The notes under the pieces were generated by a model. It saw only the letters and a list, made by a program, of their open reading frames with translations. It did no database searches and was not told where the DNA came from. The position numbers and the translations under genes are program-made. Shown here piece after piece: positions 7,923 to 17,150 of a stretch of 64,000 nucleotides of DNA (the first letter of the stretch is position 1; each line of letters opens with the position of its first letter). The stretch comes from Eubacteriales bacterium (GTDB lineage: Bacteria; Bacillota; Clostridia; Lachnospirales; Lachnospiraceae). The stretch covers positions 62,001 through 126,000 of the forward strand of contig JAUNPS010000003.1 in the NCBI GenBank assembly GCA_030536575.1, read 5' to 3'.

Positions 7923-9104
7923 ATGAAATACGATTTTGAAACCATTGTCCGACGGGGAGAAAACAATCTGAAGTACCAGTGGACGCCAGAGCCTGTCCGG
8001 GAAGCGGGCTACGCAAGCTTCGACGCCGCCGAAATGGACTTCCCCACAGCCCCTTCCATCATCCGTTCCGTCACAGAAATGGTGCAGGAAGGAAACTTTG
8101 GCTTCAGCCAGATGACCCCGGCCTATCAGGAACGGGTCGTATGGTGGATGGCCCATGCCAGGGACTGGGAGATCCGGCCGGAATGGATCGTTCCGGTGAT
8201 GGGAACGATCTTTTCCGTAGCCACGGCCATCCGGATGTGCACAAAACCCGGCGAAGGGATCATTGTCCCGGCCCCCGGCTATAACCGCTACGCCCAGGCC
8301 GCCAGCCGCCTTGGAAGGAAAACGGCGGTTTCCCCGATGAAAGAGATTGACGGGCGCTATGAAATGGATTTTGCAGAACTGGAACGCCTGATGGCCCAGG
8401 AAGAAAACAAGCTGTTTCTGCTGTGCAATCCCCATAATCCCACCGGAAGAGTGTGGACAGAAACGGAACTGACCGAACTCGCGCGCCTCTCCAGCCGGTA
8501 CGGCGTCTACGTCTTTTCCGATGAAATTTTCGCGGAAGTGACCTACGATGGCCGAAGAACCATTCCCTACTGCGAAATCCCGGAGGGAAGGGAATTCGCC
8601 ATTGTCTGTACTTCCCTGGGAAAGACCTTTAATTTTACCGGCGTCAACCACGCCAACATCCTCATTCCGGACGAAACCCTGCGGGAGCGCTTCACAACCC
8701 AGCGCACCGCCGACCACTACGGAAGCCTGGAGCCCTTTGCCTATGCCTCCATCATGGGCGCTTACACAGAAGAAGGATTAGACTGGGTGAAAGAGATGCT
8801 GCAATGCGTCGGCGAGAACCGGAGGCTGGCAACCGAATTTTTCGCCAGGCCGGACGCGCCGGGCTATCTGTTCCCGGTGGAAGGCTCCTATGTGGGCTGG
8901 ATTCGTTGGGATGGGCTGGAACTTTCCGGAGCCGCGTTAAAAGAATTTCTGGATCAGGAAGCCCTCCTGGCCCTGGAAATCGGCACAGAATTTGGAGAAC
9001 CCTATGACCGTTACACCCGTATGAGCTTAGGCAGTACGGTAAAACAGACAGAACTGGCGCTGGAACGCCTGAAAGCTGCCTGCGACAGAAAGAACCGAAG
9101 GTGA
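7923..9104 (+). CDS. PLP-dependent aminotransferase, PatB/MalY (C-S lyase) family
   Basis: A 393-residue fold-type I PLP enzyme. The PLP lysine is Lys234 in SLGKTFN; other family motifs are NPHNPTGRVW and SDEIFAEVTYDG. The sequence best fits the MalY/PatB group, which splits C-S bonds (cystathionine beta-lyase, cysteine-S-conjugate beta-lyase) or transaminates. It is embedded between the binding protein and the permease genes of a peptide importer, 4 bases before the permease, so it probably acts on an amino acid or conjugate released from the imported peptide. Its start has GCGGAGG upstream. Whether it is a lyase or an aminotransferase cannot be decided from sequence. Confidence 0.87.
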   Translation: MKYDFETIVRRGENNLKYQWTPEPVREAGYASFDAAEMDFPTAPSIIRSVTEMVQEGNFGFSQMTPAYQERVVWWMAHARDWEIRPEWIVPVMGTIFSVATAIRMCTKPGEGIIVPAPGYNRYAQAASRLGRKTAVSPMKEIDGRYEMDFAELERLMAQEENKLFLLCNPHNPTGRVWTETELTELARLSSRYGVYVFSDEIFAEVTYDGRRTIPYCEIPEGREFAIVCTSLGKTFNFTGVNHANILIPDETLRERFTTQRTADHYGSLEPFAYASIMGAYTEEGLDWVKEMLQCVGENRRLATEFFARPDAPGYLFPVEGSYVGWIRWDGLELSGAALKEFLDQEALLALEIGTEFGEPYDRYTRMSLGSTVKQTELALERLKAACDRKNRR

Positions 9105-9108
9105 CAGG

Positions 9109-10023
9109 ATGGTAAAATACATTGCAAAAAAGATAGGAACTGCGCTGCTGACCGTCTTTGTGCTGGCAACGCTGACCTTTTTCCTGGTAAAGCTCTTACC
9201 GGGCGATCCCTTTTTAAATGAAAAAGTACCCCAGGCGGTACAGGATCAGCAGCGGGCCTACTACGGCCTGGACAAGCCGGTCTGGGAGCAGTACCTGACC
9301 TATATGGGCAACCTGCTCCACGGGAACCTGGGAACCTCTTTAAAACAAGTGGGCCGGAACGTAGGCGACATCATTAAAGAAGCCTTCCCGGTTTCCGCGA
9401 AACTGGGCCTGGCGGCCTTCCTCTTCTCCGAGCTTGTGGGAATCCTGTTTGGAATCCTGTGCGCCCAGTTCAAAGACCGGCTTCCGGATTATATCCTGAT
9501 GGTGGTCGCCGTGCTGGGAATCGCATTGCCCTCCATGGTTTTAGGACCCCTGCTGCGGTATTTATTCGGCGTGAAGCTGATGGTTCTGCCAGTGTCCGGC
9601 TGGGGGTCGGCGAAACAGGCGGTGCTCCCGGTGTTCGTCCTGGCGATCAGCGGCATTGCAAGCACCACCCGAAGCATGCGCGCCAGCATGCTCTCCGTGA
9701 CCACCCAGGACTACATCAAGACCGCCCGCGCCAAAGGGCTGTCTCCGGTGAAGGTCGTGATGTGGCACCAGTTTAAGAACTCCCTGGTTCCGATCATGAC
9801 GAACATGGGCGTTGCTCTGGCAAGCATCATGATGGGTTCCTTCGTCGTGGAGAGCATTTTCCTGATCCCCGGCCTTGGAAAATATTTCGTGGACTGTGTG
9901 ACGACGCTGGATTATCCGCTGGTCATGGGACTGACGATCTTCTACGGGGCCTTCCTGGTGACGGCGAACCTGATCATCGACATCCTGTATGGGGTTGTAG
10001 ATCCCAGAATCCGGGTAAAGTGA
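9109..10023 (+). CDS. Peptide ABC transporter permease (DppB/OppB type)
   Basis: A 304-residue inner-membrane permease with about six transmembrane segments. The first is at residues 9-29; the following loop has LPGDPF and the DKPVWEQYLTYMGNLLHGNLG stretch typical of OppB/DppB. The EAA-type coupling motif is near TARAKGLSPVKVVMWHQFKN, and the C-terminus is DPRIRVK. It starts 4 bases after the PLP enzyme stop, so the genes are translationally close. It would form the translocation channel with the next gene product. Confidence 0.94.
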   Translation: MVKYIAKKIGTALLTVFVLATLTFFLVKLLPGDPFLNEKVPQAVQDQQRAYYGLDKPVWEQYLTYMGNLLHGNLGTSLKQVGRNVGDIIKEAFPVSAKLGLAAFLFSELVGILFGILCAQFKDRLPDYILMVVAVLGIALPSMVLGPLLRYLFGVKLMVLPVSGWGSAKQAVLPVFVLAISGIASTTRSMRASMLSVTTQDYIKTARAKGLSPVKVVMWHQFKNSLVPIMTNMGVALASIMMGSFVVESIFLIPGLGKYFVDCVTTLDYPLVMGLTIFYGAFLVTANLIIDILYGVVDPRIRVK

Positions 10024-10031
10024 GGTGCAAT

Positions 10032-10964
10032 ATGGAAGAAAAAACGAGAATCTTTGACGAACATGATTTTGACCCGATTCCGGAACAGGATCGCCATACC
10101 GATACGGTGGCCCGGCAGTCCACCAGCTACTTAAAAGATGTTTGGCGGAGCTTCTGCAAGCGGAAAACGGCGCTGGTAAGCCTGGTCGTGATGGCAGTCA
10201 TTTTGCTGCTGGTGCTGATCGGCCCGGAAATCAGCGGATACGACTATTACAGCAACGATTACACGGCCATCAATCAGCCTCCGAGCGCGGCACATTGGTT
10301 CGGAACCGATTCCCTGGGACGCGACCTGTGGACGCGTGTCTGGATGGGCGGCCGGGTTTCTCTGTTAATTGCAATTTTAGCGACCATTATCCCCTACACC
10401 ATCGGGATGATCGTGGGCGGAATTTCCGGCTATTTCGGCGGAAAGCTGGATCAGTTCATCATGCGGGCCATCGACGTGCTGATGGGAATCCCCCAGTTGA
10501 TCTACATGATCCTGCTGATGGTCATTATGGGAAGCGGAAATATCTGGACGCTGGTCATTGCCATGTCCATCACCGGGTGGATGAGCGCGGCCAGAAGCAC
10601 CCGCGGGCTGGTCCTACAGCTTCGAAACCGGGATTTCGTGGTGGCAAGCGAGACATTGGGCGCATCCCCTGCCCGGCTGATCGCGAAACACCTGCTCCCC
10701 AATACGATGGGAATCCTGGTAGTCGGCATGGCCATGATGATTCCGAGCGTCATTTACTCGGAGGCCTTCTTAAGCTACATCGGCCTTGGCATTACGCCGC
10801 CGAACCCCAGTTGGGGCCAGCTCATCAAGACCGCGTCGGAAACCTTCCGCTATTATCCGTACCAGTTTATTATCCCCTGTATTTTCATCAGCATTACGAT
10901 GCTGTGCTGCAATCTGATTGGCGACGGCCTGCGGGATGCGTTAGACCCGAAGCTGCGCGCGTGA
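10032..10964 (+). CDS. Peptide ABC transporter permease (DppC/OppC type)
   Basis: A 310-residue permease. The chosen start is ATG 10032, with TGAGGTG (10021-10027) overlapping the previous stop; an in-frame GTG at 10020 lacks its own RBS. It has the OppC N-terminal helix at about residues 45-65, the HWFGTDSLGRDLWTR motif that follows the short first periplasmic loop, an EAA loop (SETLGASPARLIAKHLLPN) and a C-terminal GDGLRDALDPKL. It has normal length for the family, a useful comparison with the enlarged 495-residue homologue at 30414. Confidence 0.94.
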   Translation: MEEKTRIFDEHDFDPIPEQDRHTDTVARQSTSYLKDVWRSFCKRKTALVSLVVMAVILLLVLIGPEISGYDYYSNDYTAINQPPSAAHWFGTDSLGRDLWTRVWMGGRVSLLIAILATIIPYTIGMIVGGISGYFGGKLDQFIMRAIDVLMGIPQLIYMILLMVIMGSGNIWTLVIAMSITGWMSAARSTRGLVLQLRNRDFVVASETLGASPARLIAKHLLPNTMGILVVGMAMMIPSVIYSEAFLSYIGLGITPPNPSWGQLIKTASETFRYYPYQFIIPCIFISITMLCCNLIGDGLRDALDPKLRA

Positions 10965-10977
10965 CGGAGGTGAAAGG

Positions 10978-12000
10978 ATGGAAAAGAACAAAATACTGGA
11001 AGTCAAAGACCTGAAAGTGACCTTTCACACCTATGCGGGCAATGTGCAGGCGGTCCGGGGCGTGAGCTGGTATCTGAACGAAAAAGAAACCATTGCCATT
11101 GTGGGCGAATCCGGCTGCGGGAAAACCGTATCAATCCAGACGGTTATCGGCTTAAACAGCAGCCGCACCACGGATATTCAGGGACAGGTCTTATTCGAAG
11201 GAAAAGACCTGGTCAAGGAGGACATGAAAGAAATCCGGAAATTGCAGGGCGATAAAATGTCCATCATTTTCCAGGACCCCTTTACCTTCCTAAACCCCAC
11301 GATGACCGTGGGAAAACAGATCATGGAAGCCTACCGGGAACACCGGAAAGTGACGAAAAAAGAAGCGAAGGAACGCACCATCGAAATCCTGAAGCTCATC
11401 AGCCTGCCGGACCCGGAAAAGAATATGAAACGCTATCCGCACCAGCTCTCCGGCGGCATGCGCCAGCGGATCATGGTGGCCATGGCCCTGATCTGCGACC
11501 CGAAGCTGCTGTTTGCGGATGAGCCGACCACGGCTCTGGACGTGACGATTCAGGCCCAGATCGTGGATCTGATGAAAGAGCTGAAGACGAAGATCGATAC
11601 GTCCATTGTGCTGATCACCCATGATATGGGCGTTGTGGCGAATATGGCGGAACGCATTTACGTCATGTACGCCGGACAGATCGTGGAACACGGGGAAGCC
11701 AGGGAAATTTTCTATAATCCGAAGCACCCTTACACGAAAGCTTTGCTGGAATCCGTTCCCCGCATGGACAACCGTTCCGACACGCCCCTGTCCTCCATCC
11801 CCGGAACGCCGCCGGATCTGATCGCGCCGCCGGTGGGCTGCGCCTTCGCGGAGCGCTGTCCCCATGCCATGAACATTTGTCGGAAAGAACAGCCGGCATA
11901 CCAGAATTTCGGCGGGGAACACATCGCGGCATGCTGGCTGCACCATCCGGAGTGCCAGAAACGCCTGAGCTTAAGGAGGGATGAACATGAGCAGCAATGA
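10978..12000 (+). CDS. Peptide ABC transporter ATP-binding protein (OppD/DppD type)
   Basis: A 340-residue ATPase. Walker A is GESGCGKT at residues 43-50, the Q-loop Gln is at 99 (FQDP), the signature LSGGMRQR has Ser158, and Walker B is [12 protein letters not shown]. The C-terminal oligopeptide-transporter domain keeps the Cys motif [29 protein letters not shown] precedes ATG 10978. It pairs with the following OppF-type ATPase to energise import by the 9109/10032 permeases. Confidence 0.95.
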   Translation: MEKNKILEVKDLKVTFHTYAGNVQAVRGVSWYLNEKETIAIVGESGCGKTVSIQTVIGLNSSRTTDIQGQVLFEGKDLVKEDMKEIRKLQGDKMSIIFQDPFTFLNPTMTVGKQIMEAYREHRKVTKKEAKERTIEILKLISLPDPEKNMKRYPHQLSGGMRQRIMVAMALICDPKLLFADEPTTALDVTIQAQIVDLMKELKTKIDTSIVLITHDMGVVANMAERIYVMYAGQIVEHGEAREIFYNPKHPYTKALLESVPRMDNRSDTPLSSIPGTPPDLIAPPVGCAFAERCPHAMNICRKEQPAYQNFGGEHIAACWLHHPECQKRLSLRRDEHEQQ

Positions 12001-12952
12001 AGTGATTCTGGAATTAAAAGACCTGAAAACCTGGTTCAAGGTGGAAGCAGGCACTCTGAAAGCGGTCAACGGCGTGGATCTGACGATTCACAAGGGCGAA
12101 ACCCTGGGCCTTGTGGGGGAATCCGGCTGCGGAAAAAGTACCCTCGGCCGGACGATCATGCGCCTGTACAAGCCCGACGGCGGCCAGGTGCTCTACAAAG
12201 GCAAAGATATCTGGAAATATAAAAAGCCGGAGATCAAAACCTTCCGCAAGGAAGTCCAGATGATCTTCCAGGACCCCTACGCATCCCTAGATCCCTTAAA
12301 CATTGTCCACGACGTGGTAGAAGAGGGGATGAAGATCCATAAGCTCTATCCGGAGAAGGAAGCGCGGGAAAAGCGGATTCTGGAACTGTTAAATATGGTA
12401 GGTTTAAATCAGGAGCATGAATACCGGTTCCCCCACGAGTTTTCAGGCGGGCAGCGCCAGCGCGTGGGAATCGCCAGAGCGTTGTCCGTGGAGCCGGAGC
12501 TGATCGTCTGCGACGAGCCGATTTCGGCGCTGGACGTTTCAATCCAGGCCCAGGTGGTGAACCTGTTAAAGGATCTGCAGAAAAAGCTGGGATTGAGCTA
12601 TCTGTTTATTACCCATGATTTGTCCATGGTGAAATACATTTCAGACCGGATTGCGGTCATGTATCTGGGCGGGATTGTGGAACTGGCGGAAAGCCAGGAG
12701 CTGTTCGATCACACGATGCATCCCTATACAAAGGCACTGATGTCGGCGATTCCGATTGCAGATCCGGATGTGGAGCAAAAGCGCAGGCGCATTCTGCTCT
12801 CCGGCGACGTGCCAAGTCCGGTGAACCTGGAAGCGGGCTGCGCCTTCTGCAAACGGTGCGGCCAGGCCAAGGACAAATGCCGGAAAGAGCGGCCAAAGCT
12901 GACCCAGGTGCGGCCGGGCCATTTTGTGGCCTGCCATTTCGCGGGGGAATAG
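11987..12952 (+). CDS. Peptide ABC transporter ATP-binding protein (OppF/DppF type)
   Basis: A 321-residue ATPase. Of two ATGs, 11987 is preferred because AAGGAGG (11973-11979) lies 7 bases before it and only 1 base before ATG 11981. Walker A has Lys50 (GESGCGKST), the Q-loop Gln is at 95, followed by [15 protein letters not shown] and LIVCDEPISALDVS. The C-terminal Cys motif is GCAFCKRCGQAKDKC. The gene overlaps the end of the OppD-type gene, which implies coupling. Confidence 0.95.
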   Translation: MSSNEVILELKDLKTWFKVEAGTLKAVNGVDLTIHKGETLGLVGESGCGKSTLGRTIMRLYKPDGGQVLYKGKDIWKYKKPEIKTFRKEVQMIFQDPYASLDPLNIVHDVVEEGMKIHKLYPEKEAREKRILELLNMVGLNQEHEYRFPHEFSGGQRQRVGIARALSVEPELIVCDEPISALDVSIQAQVVNLLKDLQKKLGLSYLFITHDLSMVKYISDRIAVMYLGGIVELAESQELFDHTMHPYTKALMSAIPIADPDVEQKRRRILLSGDVPSPVNLEAGCAFCKRCGQAKDKCRKERPKLTQVRPGHFVACHFAGE

Positions 12953-12986
12953 AACGCATTGCCGCCGTACACAAGGAGGAAAAGCG

Positions 12987-14384
12987 ATGATTACAGAATT
13001 ACAGATGCGGGAAGTGCTGGATACCGCCCTCTCAACCGGAGGGGATTTCGCGGAGCTCTTCTTCGAAGACCGGGAGGAAACGAACATCAAATCCGCCGAC
13101 GGGGCGGTGCAGGGCGTGAAAAAAATCCGAATCTACGGCGCAGGCCTGACGGTACTTTCCGGGACACAGAGCGTTTATGTTTATACGAATCATACGGGCT
13201 ATGAGGATCTGAGGAAGCTGGCAAAGCGCGCCTCCGGGATGCTTGCGGCAAAACAGGAAGGCAGTTGTCGAAAGACACCTGCTTTTCTTGAAAAAGCCTA
13301 TCCGAATCCGAACCCCATCCGGATCTATCCGGGTGAGGTGGCCTACCAGGACAAAATTTCAGCCCTGAAGCGGGCGGATTTGGCGGCCAGAAGCGCCGGG
13401 CCTTCCGTGAAAGCCCTAAACGTAGACTATTTTGACAATGACCAGCGCATTCTCGTGGCAAACAGCGAGGGCCTTCTGGCCTCCGACCGGCGGGTCAATA
13501 CAAGGATGCGCTTTCAGATGACCATCGGGGACGCCGTGGATTCCTTTTCGGACTGGGAGGACTACACGAAAGCCCAGGGATTCGAGGCCTTCGCGCAGAT
13601 GGAAGGATGCGAAGCCTTTGCCGGGGAACTGGCGAAAAGCATGGAAAACCGCTGGAAGGCAGCGCCCGCTCAGTCGGGCCGGTTTCCGGTGGTATTGGAC
13701 GCCGGGGCCTGCGGGACGCTGTGGCATGAGTGCTGCGGGCATGGATTGGAGGCCTGTGCGATTGCTTCCGGAAGTTCCATTTACCGGGGCATGCTTGGCA
13801 AGCGGGTGGCCAGCGACAAGGTGACGCTTCTGGATGACGGGACGTATCCGGGGCTTTACGGCTCCTCGGCTATCGACGACGAGGGCCATCCCAGACAGCG
13901 CAATGTGCTGATTGAGAACGGTATTTTGAAGCAATATTTATGCGACCGCCTGCATGGCCGGATGATCGGCATGGAGAGCAATGGCTGCGGACGCCGTCAG
14001 AACTACACCTACGCGGCCACCTCCCGGATGAGCAACACCTATCTGGCCCCCGGAACGGACGACGAGACGGAGATCATCCGTTCCGTGCCGGAAGGGCTGT
14101 TCGTGAAAAGCTTAGGAGGCGGCACCGGAGGGGCACGGTTCACCCTGATCGTGAAGGAAGGGTTCTGGATTAAAAACGGGCAGATTGACCGGCAGGTGAA
14201 AGGGCTGATGCTCAGCGGGAACGGCCTGGATGTGATGCAGAAGGTTGACCGGGTCGGGAAAAAATTGCAGACTGACATGGGCGGTTTCTGCGGGGCGGCT
14301 TCCGGGCTGATTCCGACCACGACCTTCCAGCCCATGGTGCGGATTTCGGAGATGGCGGTCAGCGGAGAAGGAGGTGCGTCATGA
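12987..14384 (+). CDS. tldD: TldD-type metallopeptidase (TldD/PmbA family)
   Basis: A 465-residue protein. The start is ATG 12987 behind AAGGAGG. The TldD zinc-site motif HExxxH is present as HECCGH at residues 247-252. The C-terminal part has the glycine-rich strand segment LGGGTGGARFTLIV. TldD forms a heterodimer with TldE/PmbA in which the peptide threads into a closed cavity; known roles are degradation of unfolded peptides and leader removal from microcin B17. Its partner gene follows with a 4-base overlap. Here it sits between a peptide importer and S10/S9 peptidases, which suggests a role in peptide digestion. No precursor-peptide gene is seen nearby. Confidence 0.92.
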   Translation: MITELQMREVLDTALSTGGDFAELFFEDREETNIKSADGAVQGVKKIRIYGAGLTVLSGTQSVYVYTNHTGYEDLRKLAKRASGMLAAKQEGSCRKTPAFLEKAYPNPNPIRIYPGEVAYQDKISALKRADLAARSAGPSVKALNVDYFDNDQRILVANSEGLLASDRRVNTRMRFQMTIGDAVDSFSDWEDYTKAQGFEAFAQMEGCEAFAGELAKSMENRWKAAPAQSGRFPVVLDAGACGTLWHECCGHGLEACAIASGSSIYRGMLGKRVASDKVTLLDDGTYPGLYGSSAIDDEGHPRQRNVLIENGILKQYLCDRLHGRMIGMESNGCGRRQNYTYAATSRMSNTYLAPGTDDETEIIRSVPEGLFVKSLGGGTGGARFTLIVKEGFWIKNGQIDRQVKGLMLSGNGLDVMQKVDRVGKKLQTDMGGFCGAASGLIPTTTFQPMVRISEMAVSGEGGAS

Positions 14385-15721
14385 AGGTGTTAGAGGCTTA
14401 TCAGAAAGCGTTTGCCAGCCTTCCGGCGAAGATCCGGGAAGCGGAAGTGGAAGCGGAGACGCTGGCGGAAACCACCGTGGTCTTCCAAAACGGGGAGCGG
14501 CAGGGCAATGCGGCCAGCGACGTGACGGAACTGTTCGTGCGGGCTTCCGGGGAGAAGACCGGCTTTACCTATACCCAGAACCTGGAAGAAGACCCGTTGG
14601 AAGTCCTGAAACGGGCCTATGAGAGCAGCGCCTATTCCCAGGCGGAAAAACCGGAGCGGATGAACGGGAGCGCGGAAGGAGGAACCTTCACGGAACCCGC
14701 GTGCGAAAGCCTTCCGAGTGCGGTTTTGGAAGAAAAAGCGGCGGAAATCGACCGCTGGCTGGCCGCGCAGGAGCCGGGGCTGGAGATCCGGATGATCACG
14801 GTGACAGACCGGGTGCGGACGCTAGGGATCGTGAATACGAAGGGACTTTTAGCGCAGACCAGCGGGCGCGTTCTTTCGGTTGTCCTGGACGCGGTGGAGG
14901 GAAGCGAGATGTTCCAGCAGGAATGCACCTTCCGGAGCGTGGAGGAAATTCCGGCGTCGCTGTTTGAAAAAGGGCTGAAAAAATGGAGGAGCATGCAGCT
15001 TCCGGAAGTGCCCTTTGCCTCCGGAACGTATCCTTGCGTGATCGACGGCAGCGTGATGGCCAATATCCTTCTGACAAGCTGGCGGATGTTTTCCGGCGTG
15101 AATTATCTGGCGGGGAGCACGCCGTTTGCGGGAAAGCTGGGCCAGCGCGTGGGAAACGAGACGCTTCGGATTTCGGATAAAGCGGAGCAGAAAGGAAGCG
15201 GCTACCGGTTTGCGCTGGACTGCGAAGGAACGGCGGGAGCGGATCAGCCGCTTGTGAAAGACGGCATTTTGACCGGGCTGATGCACGATCTGGCGACTGC
15301 GGAAAAAATGGATACGGCATCCACCGGGAACGCCGGGCGAAAAGCCATGATCAGCGGGAATATCCACACGGATGTGCAGGTGATTCCGCGGAATTTTGCA
15401 ATCGAGCCTGGAACTGTTTCGCTGGAAGAATTGCTTTCCCATATGGGAAACGGCATTTATTTATACGAATCTTTTGACCAGTTCCATTCGATCAACACGG
15501 CTTCCGGGGATTATTCGATCCCGTGCAGCGGGATTTTGATAGAAAATGGAAAGATGGCCGGGCGCATCCGGGGCTTGACGATCAATGGGCGTGTGCAGGA
15601 GCTTCTGGCCGGAATCGAGGAAGCGGCGGACGATCTGTTCGTGCTGCCGATGCTGATGCTGAACAGCTATACGGTGGCCTCCCCCAGCGTGCGGGTAACG
15701 GCGCTGAACGTAAGCCAGTAA
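14381..15721 (+). CDS. tldE: TldE/PmbA-type partner of TldD
   Basis: A 446-residue paralogue of the preceding protein that lacks the HExxxH zinc motif, as expected for the non-catalytic TldE/PmbA subunit. Typical features are the mid-section GVNYLAGSTPFAGKLGQRVG, the segment AGRKAMISGN and the C-terminal GDYSIPCSGILIENGK. ATG 14381 overlaps the tldD stop (ATGA), so the two subunits should be made in equal amounts. It is followed after 10 bases by an S10 peptidase gene. Confidence 0.9.
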   Translation: MKVLEAYQKAFASLPAKIREAEVEAETLAETTVVFQNGERQGNAASDVTELFVRASGEKTGFTYTQNLEEDPLEVLKRAYESSAYSQAEKPERMNGSAEGGTFTEPACESLPSAVLEEKAAEIDRWLAAQEPGLEIRMITVTDRVRTLGIVNTKGLLAQTSGRVLSVVLDAVEGSEMFQQECTFRSVEEIPASLFEKGLKKWRSMQLPEVPFASGTYPCVIDGSVMANILLTSWRMFSGVNYLAGSTPFAGKLGQRVGNETLRISDKAEQKGSGYRFALDCEGTAGADQPLVKDGILTGLMHDLATAEKMDTASTGNAGRKAMISGNIHTDVQVIPRNFAIEPGTVSLEELLSHMGNGIYLYESFDQFHSINTASGDYSIPCSGILIENGKMAGRIRGLTINGRVQELLAGIEEAADDLFVLPMLMLNSYTVASPSVRVTALNVSQ

Positions 15722-15731
15722 GGAGGAGAAA

Positions 15732-17147
15732 ATGGAAGAGTATACCGTAGAACGTTTTGAACCTTCCCGCTTTGTAAAAAGCCATCAATTCATGGCAGGC
15801 GGCCAGACGATTGCCTTTGACAGCATTTCCGAGGACTGCGTGTTTTATGGAGAAGACGGAAAGGCGGAGGCGTCCATTTTTTCGATTTCCTATCTGCGAA
15901 AGGATACGGACGGGAAAAGGCCGGTGATGTTTTTCTGGAACGGCGGGCCGGGTTCCGCCACCTCCACCCTGCATCTGGAATGTTTTGGCCCCTGGCTGAT
16001 TCAGACAGAAGAGGGGAAGCCCCGGTACGGGCTTGTGGAAAATCCGGAAAGCCTTTTGGAACTCTGTGACCTGGTGTTTGTTGACCCGGTTGGGGTGGGC
16101 TATTCCAGGCTTTTGAATCCGGAGAAACGCGGGAAATATTTCAGCGTGGATGGGGACGCCAGGAGCATTGCTTTCTTTATTGCGGAATGGATTCGGCGAA
16201 ACGGCCGGTGGAACTGCCCGCTGTATCTGTGCGGGGAAAGCTACGGAACCGTGCGGGCCTGCCGGGTGTTGGCGGAATTGGGAAGGAGCCCCTATTCGGA
16301 GAGCCGGAAGGTGCTGGGAATCCAGGTCGCCGGGGTAATCCTGATCGGCTCGGCGATTTCCATGAAACCGGACGGGCGGCTTCTGGAAGACGGGATCGAG
16401 CTGGTGACGGCGATGATGCCCGCTATGGCGGCGACGAACTGGTATCATCACCCGGAGGGCAAGAAGCCCCAGGCGGAATTCGTGGAAGAAGCCTGGAATT
16501 TCGCCAAAACGGAGCTTTTGTCCGCCCTGTTTGAAGGGGAAGACTGCCCGGACGAGCGCATTGCAAAAGATGCGAAGAAGCTGGCGGAATATACGGGAAT
16601 GTCTGAGGAATATTTCCGCAAAACCCGCCTGCGGCTGTTATCCGAACAGGATTTCTGTGTACAGACCGCTTCCGATTTGGGGTGCCGGGTGGATATCTAC
16701 GACAGCCGGGTGAAAATCCCGCTTCAGGCGGACTATAATCCGGTGGGAAATGCGGACAATGTACCGCTGGCGGTGATGAACGGGCTCCTTGCGCCGAGGC
16801 TTGGCATTGCTTTCAATCGACTTTATTATACCGGGAATCTGACCGTGTACCCGGACTGGGATTTCGACACGGAAGACCTGGGGCCGGGCCTGAAGAAGAC
16901 CCATATGGGCTGCTTAAAGGCGGCTATGGAGGCGAATCCCGCGATGGAGACGCTGTTTGCCAGCGGCCTTTACGACCTCTGCACCCATGTGGGGAATACC
17001 CGCTACGCGCTGGCCCACAGCGGGCTGCCGAAAGAGCGGACGATTGTCCGGGAATATCCGGGCGGGCATGGCGTGTATTCCTCGGAAGAAGGAAAGACGC
17101 GGCTTATGCAGGATATCCGGGCAATGCTGGAAAGACAGGGAGGATGA
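15732..17147 (+). CDS. S10 family serine carboxypeptidase-like peptidase
   Basis: A 471-residue paralogue of the 4597 product without a signal peptide. It has NGGPGSATSTLH, the DPVGVGYSRLLNPE stretch and GESYG. The inferred triad is Ser170, Asp415 (SGLYDLCTH) and His446 (GGHGVYSS). TAAGGAGGAG lies just before the ATG. It forms a tandem pair with the next gene, only 3 bases apart. The conserved spacing of the triad with the other two S10 copies suggests all three are active, probably with different side-chain preferences. Confidence 0.9.
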   Translation: MEEYTVERFEPSRFVKSHQFMAGGQTIAFDSISEDCVFYGEDGKAEASIFSISYLRKDTDGKRPVMFFWNGGPGSATSTLHLECFGPWLIQTEEGKPRYGLVENPESLLELCDLVFVDPVGVGYSRLLNPEKRGKYFSVDGDARSIAFFIAEWIRRNGRWNCPLYLCGESYGTVRACRVLAELGRSPYSESRKVLGIQVAGVILIGSAISMKPDGRLLEDGIELVTAMMPAMAATNWYHHPEGKKPQAEFVEEAWNFAKTELLSALFEGEDCPDERIAKDAKKLAEYTGMSEEYFRKTRLRLLSEQDFCVQTASDLGCRVDIYDSRVKIPLQADYNPVGNADNVPLAVMNGLLAPRLGIAFNRLYYTGNLTVYPDWDFDTEDLGPGLKKTHMGCLKAAMEANPAMETLFASGLYDLCTHVGNTRYALAHSGLPKERTIVREYPGGHGVYSSEEGKTRLMQDIRAMLERQGG

Positions 17148-17150
17148 AAC

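Noticed and set aside
12953-12986. RiPP precursor gene next to tldD
   Set aside because: The gap before tldD is only 34 bases and no small frame with an RBS is seen around the pair.
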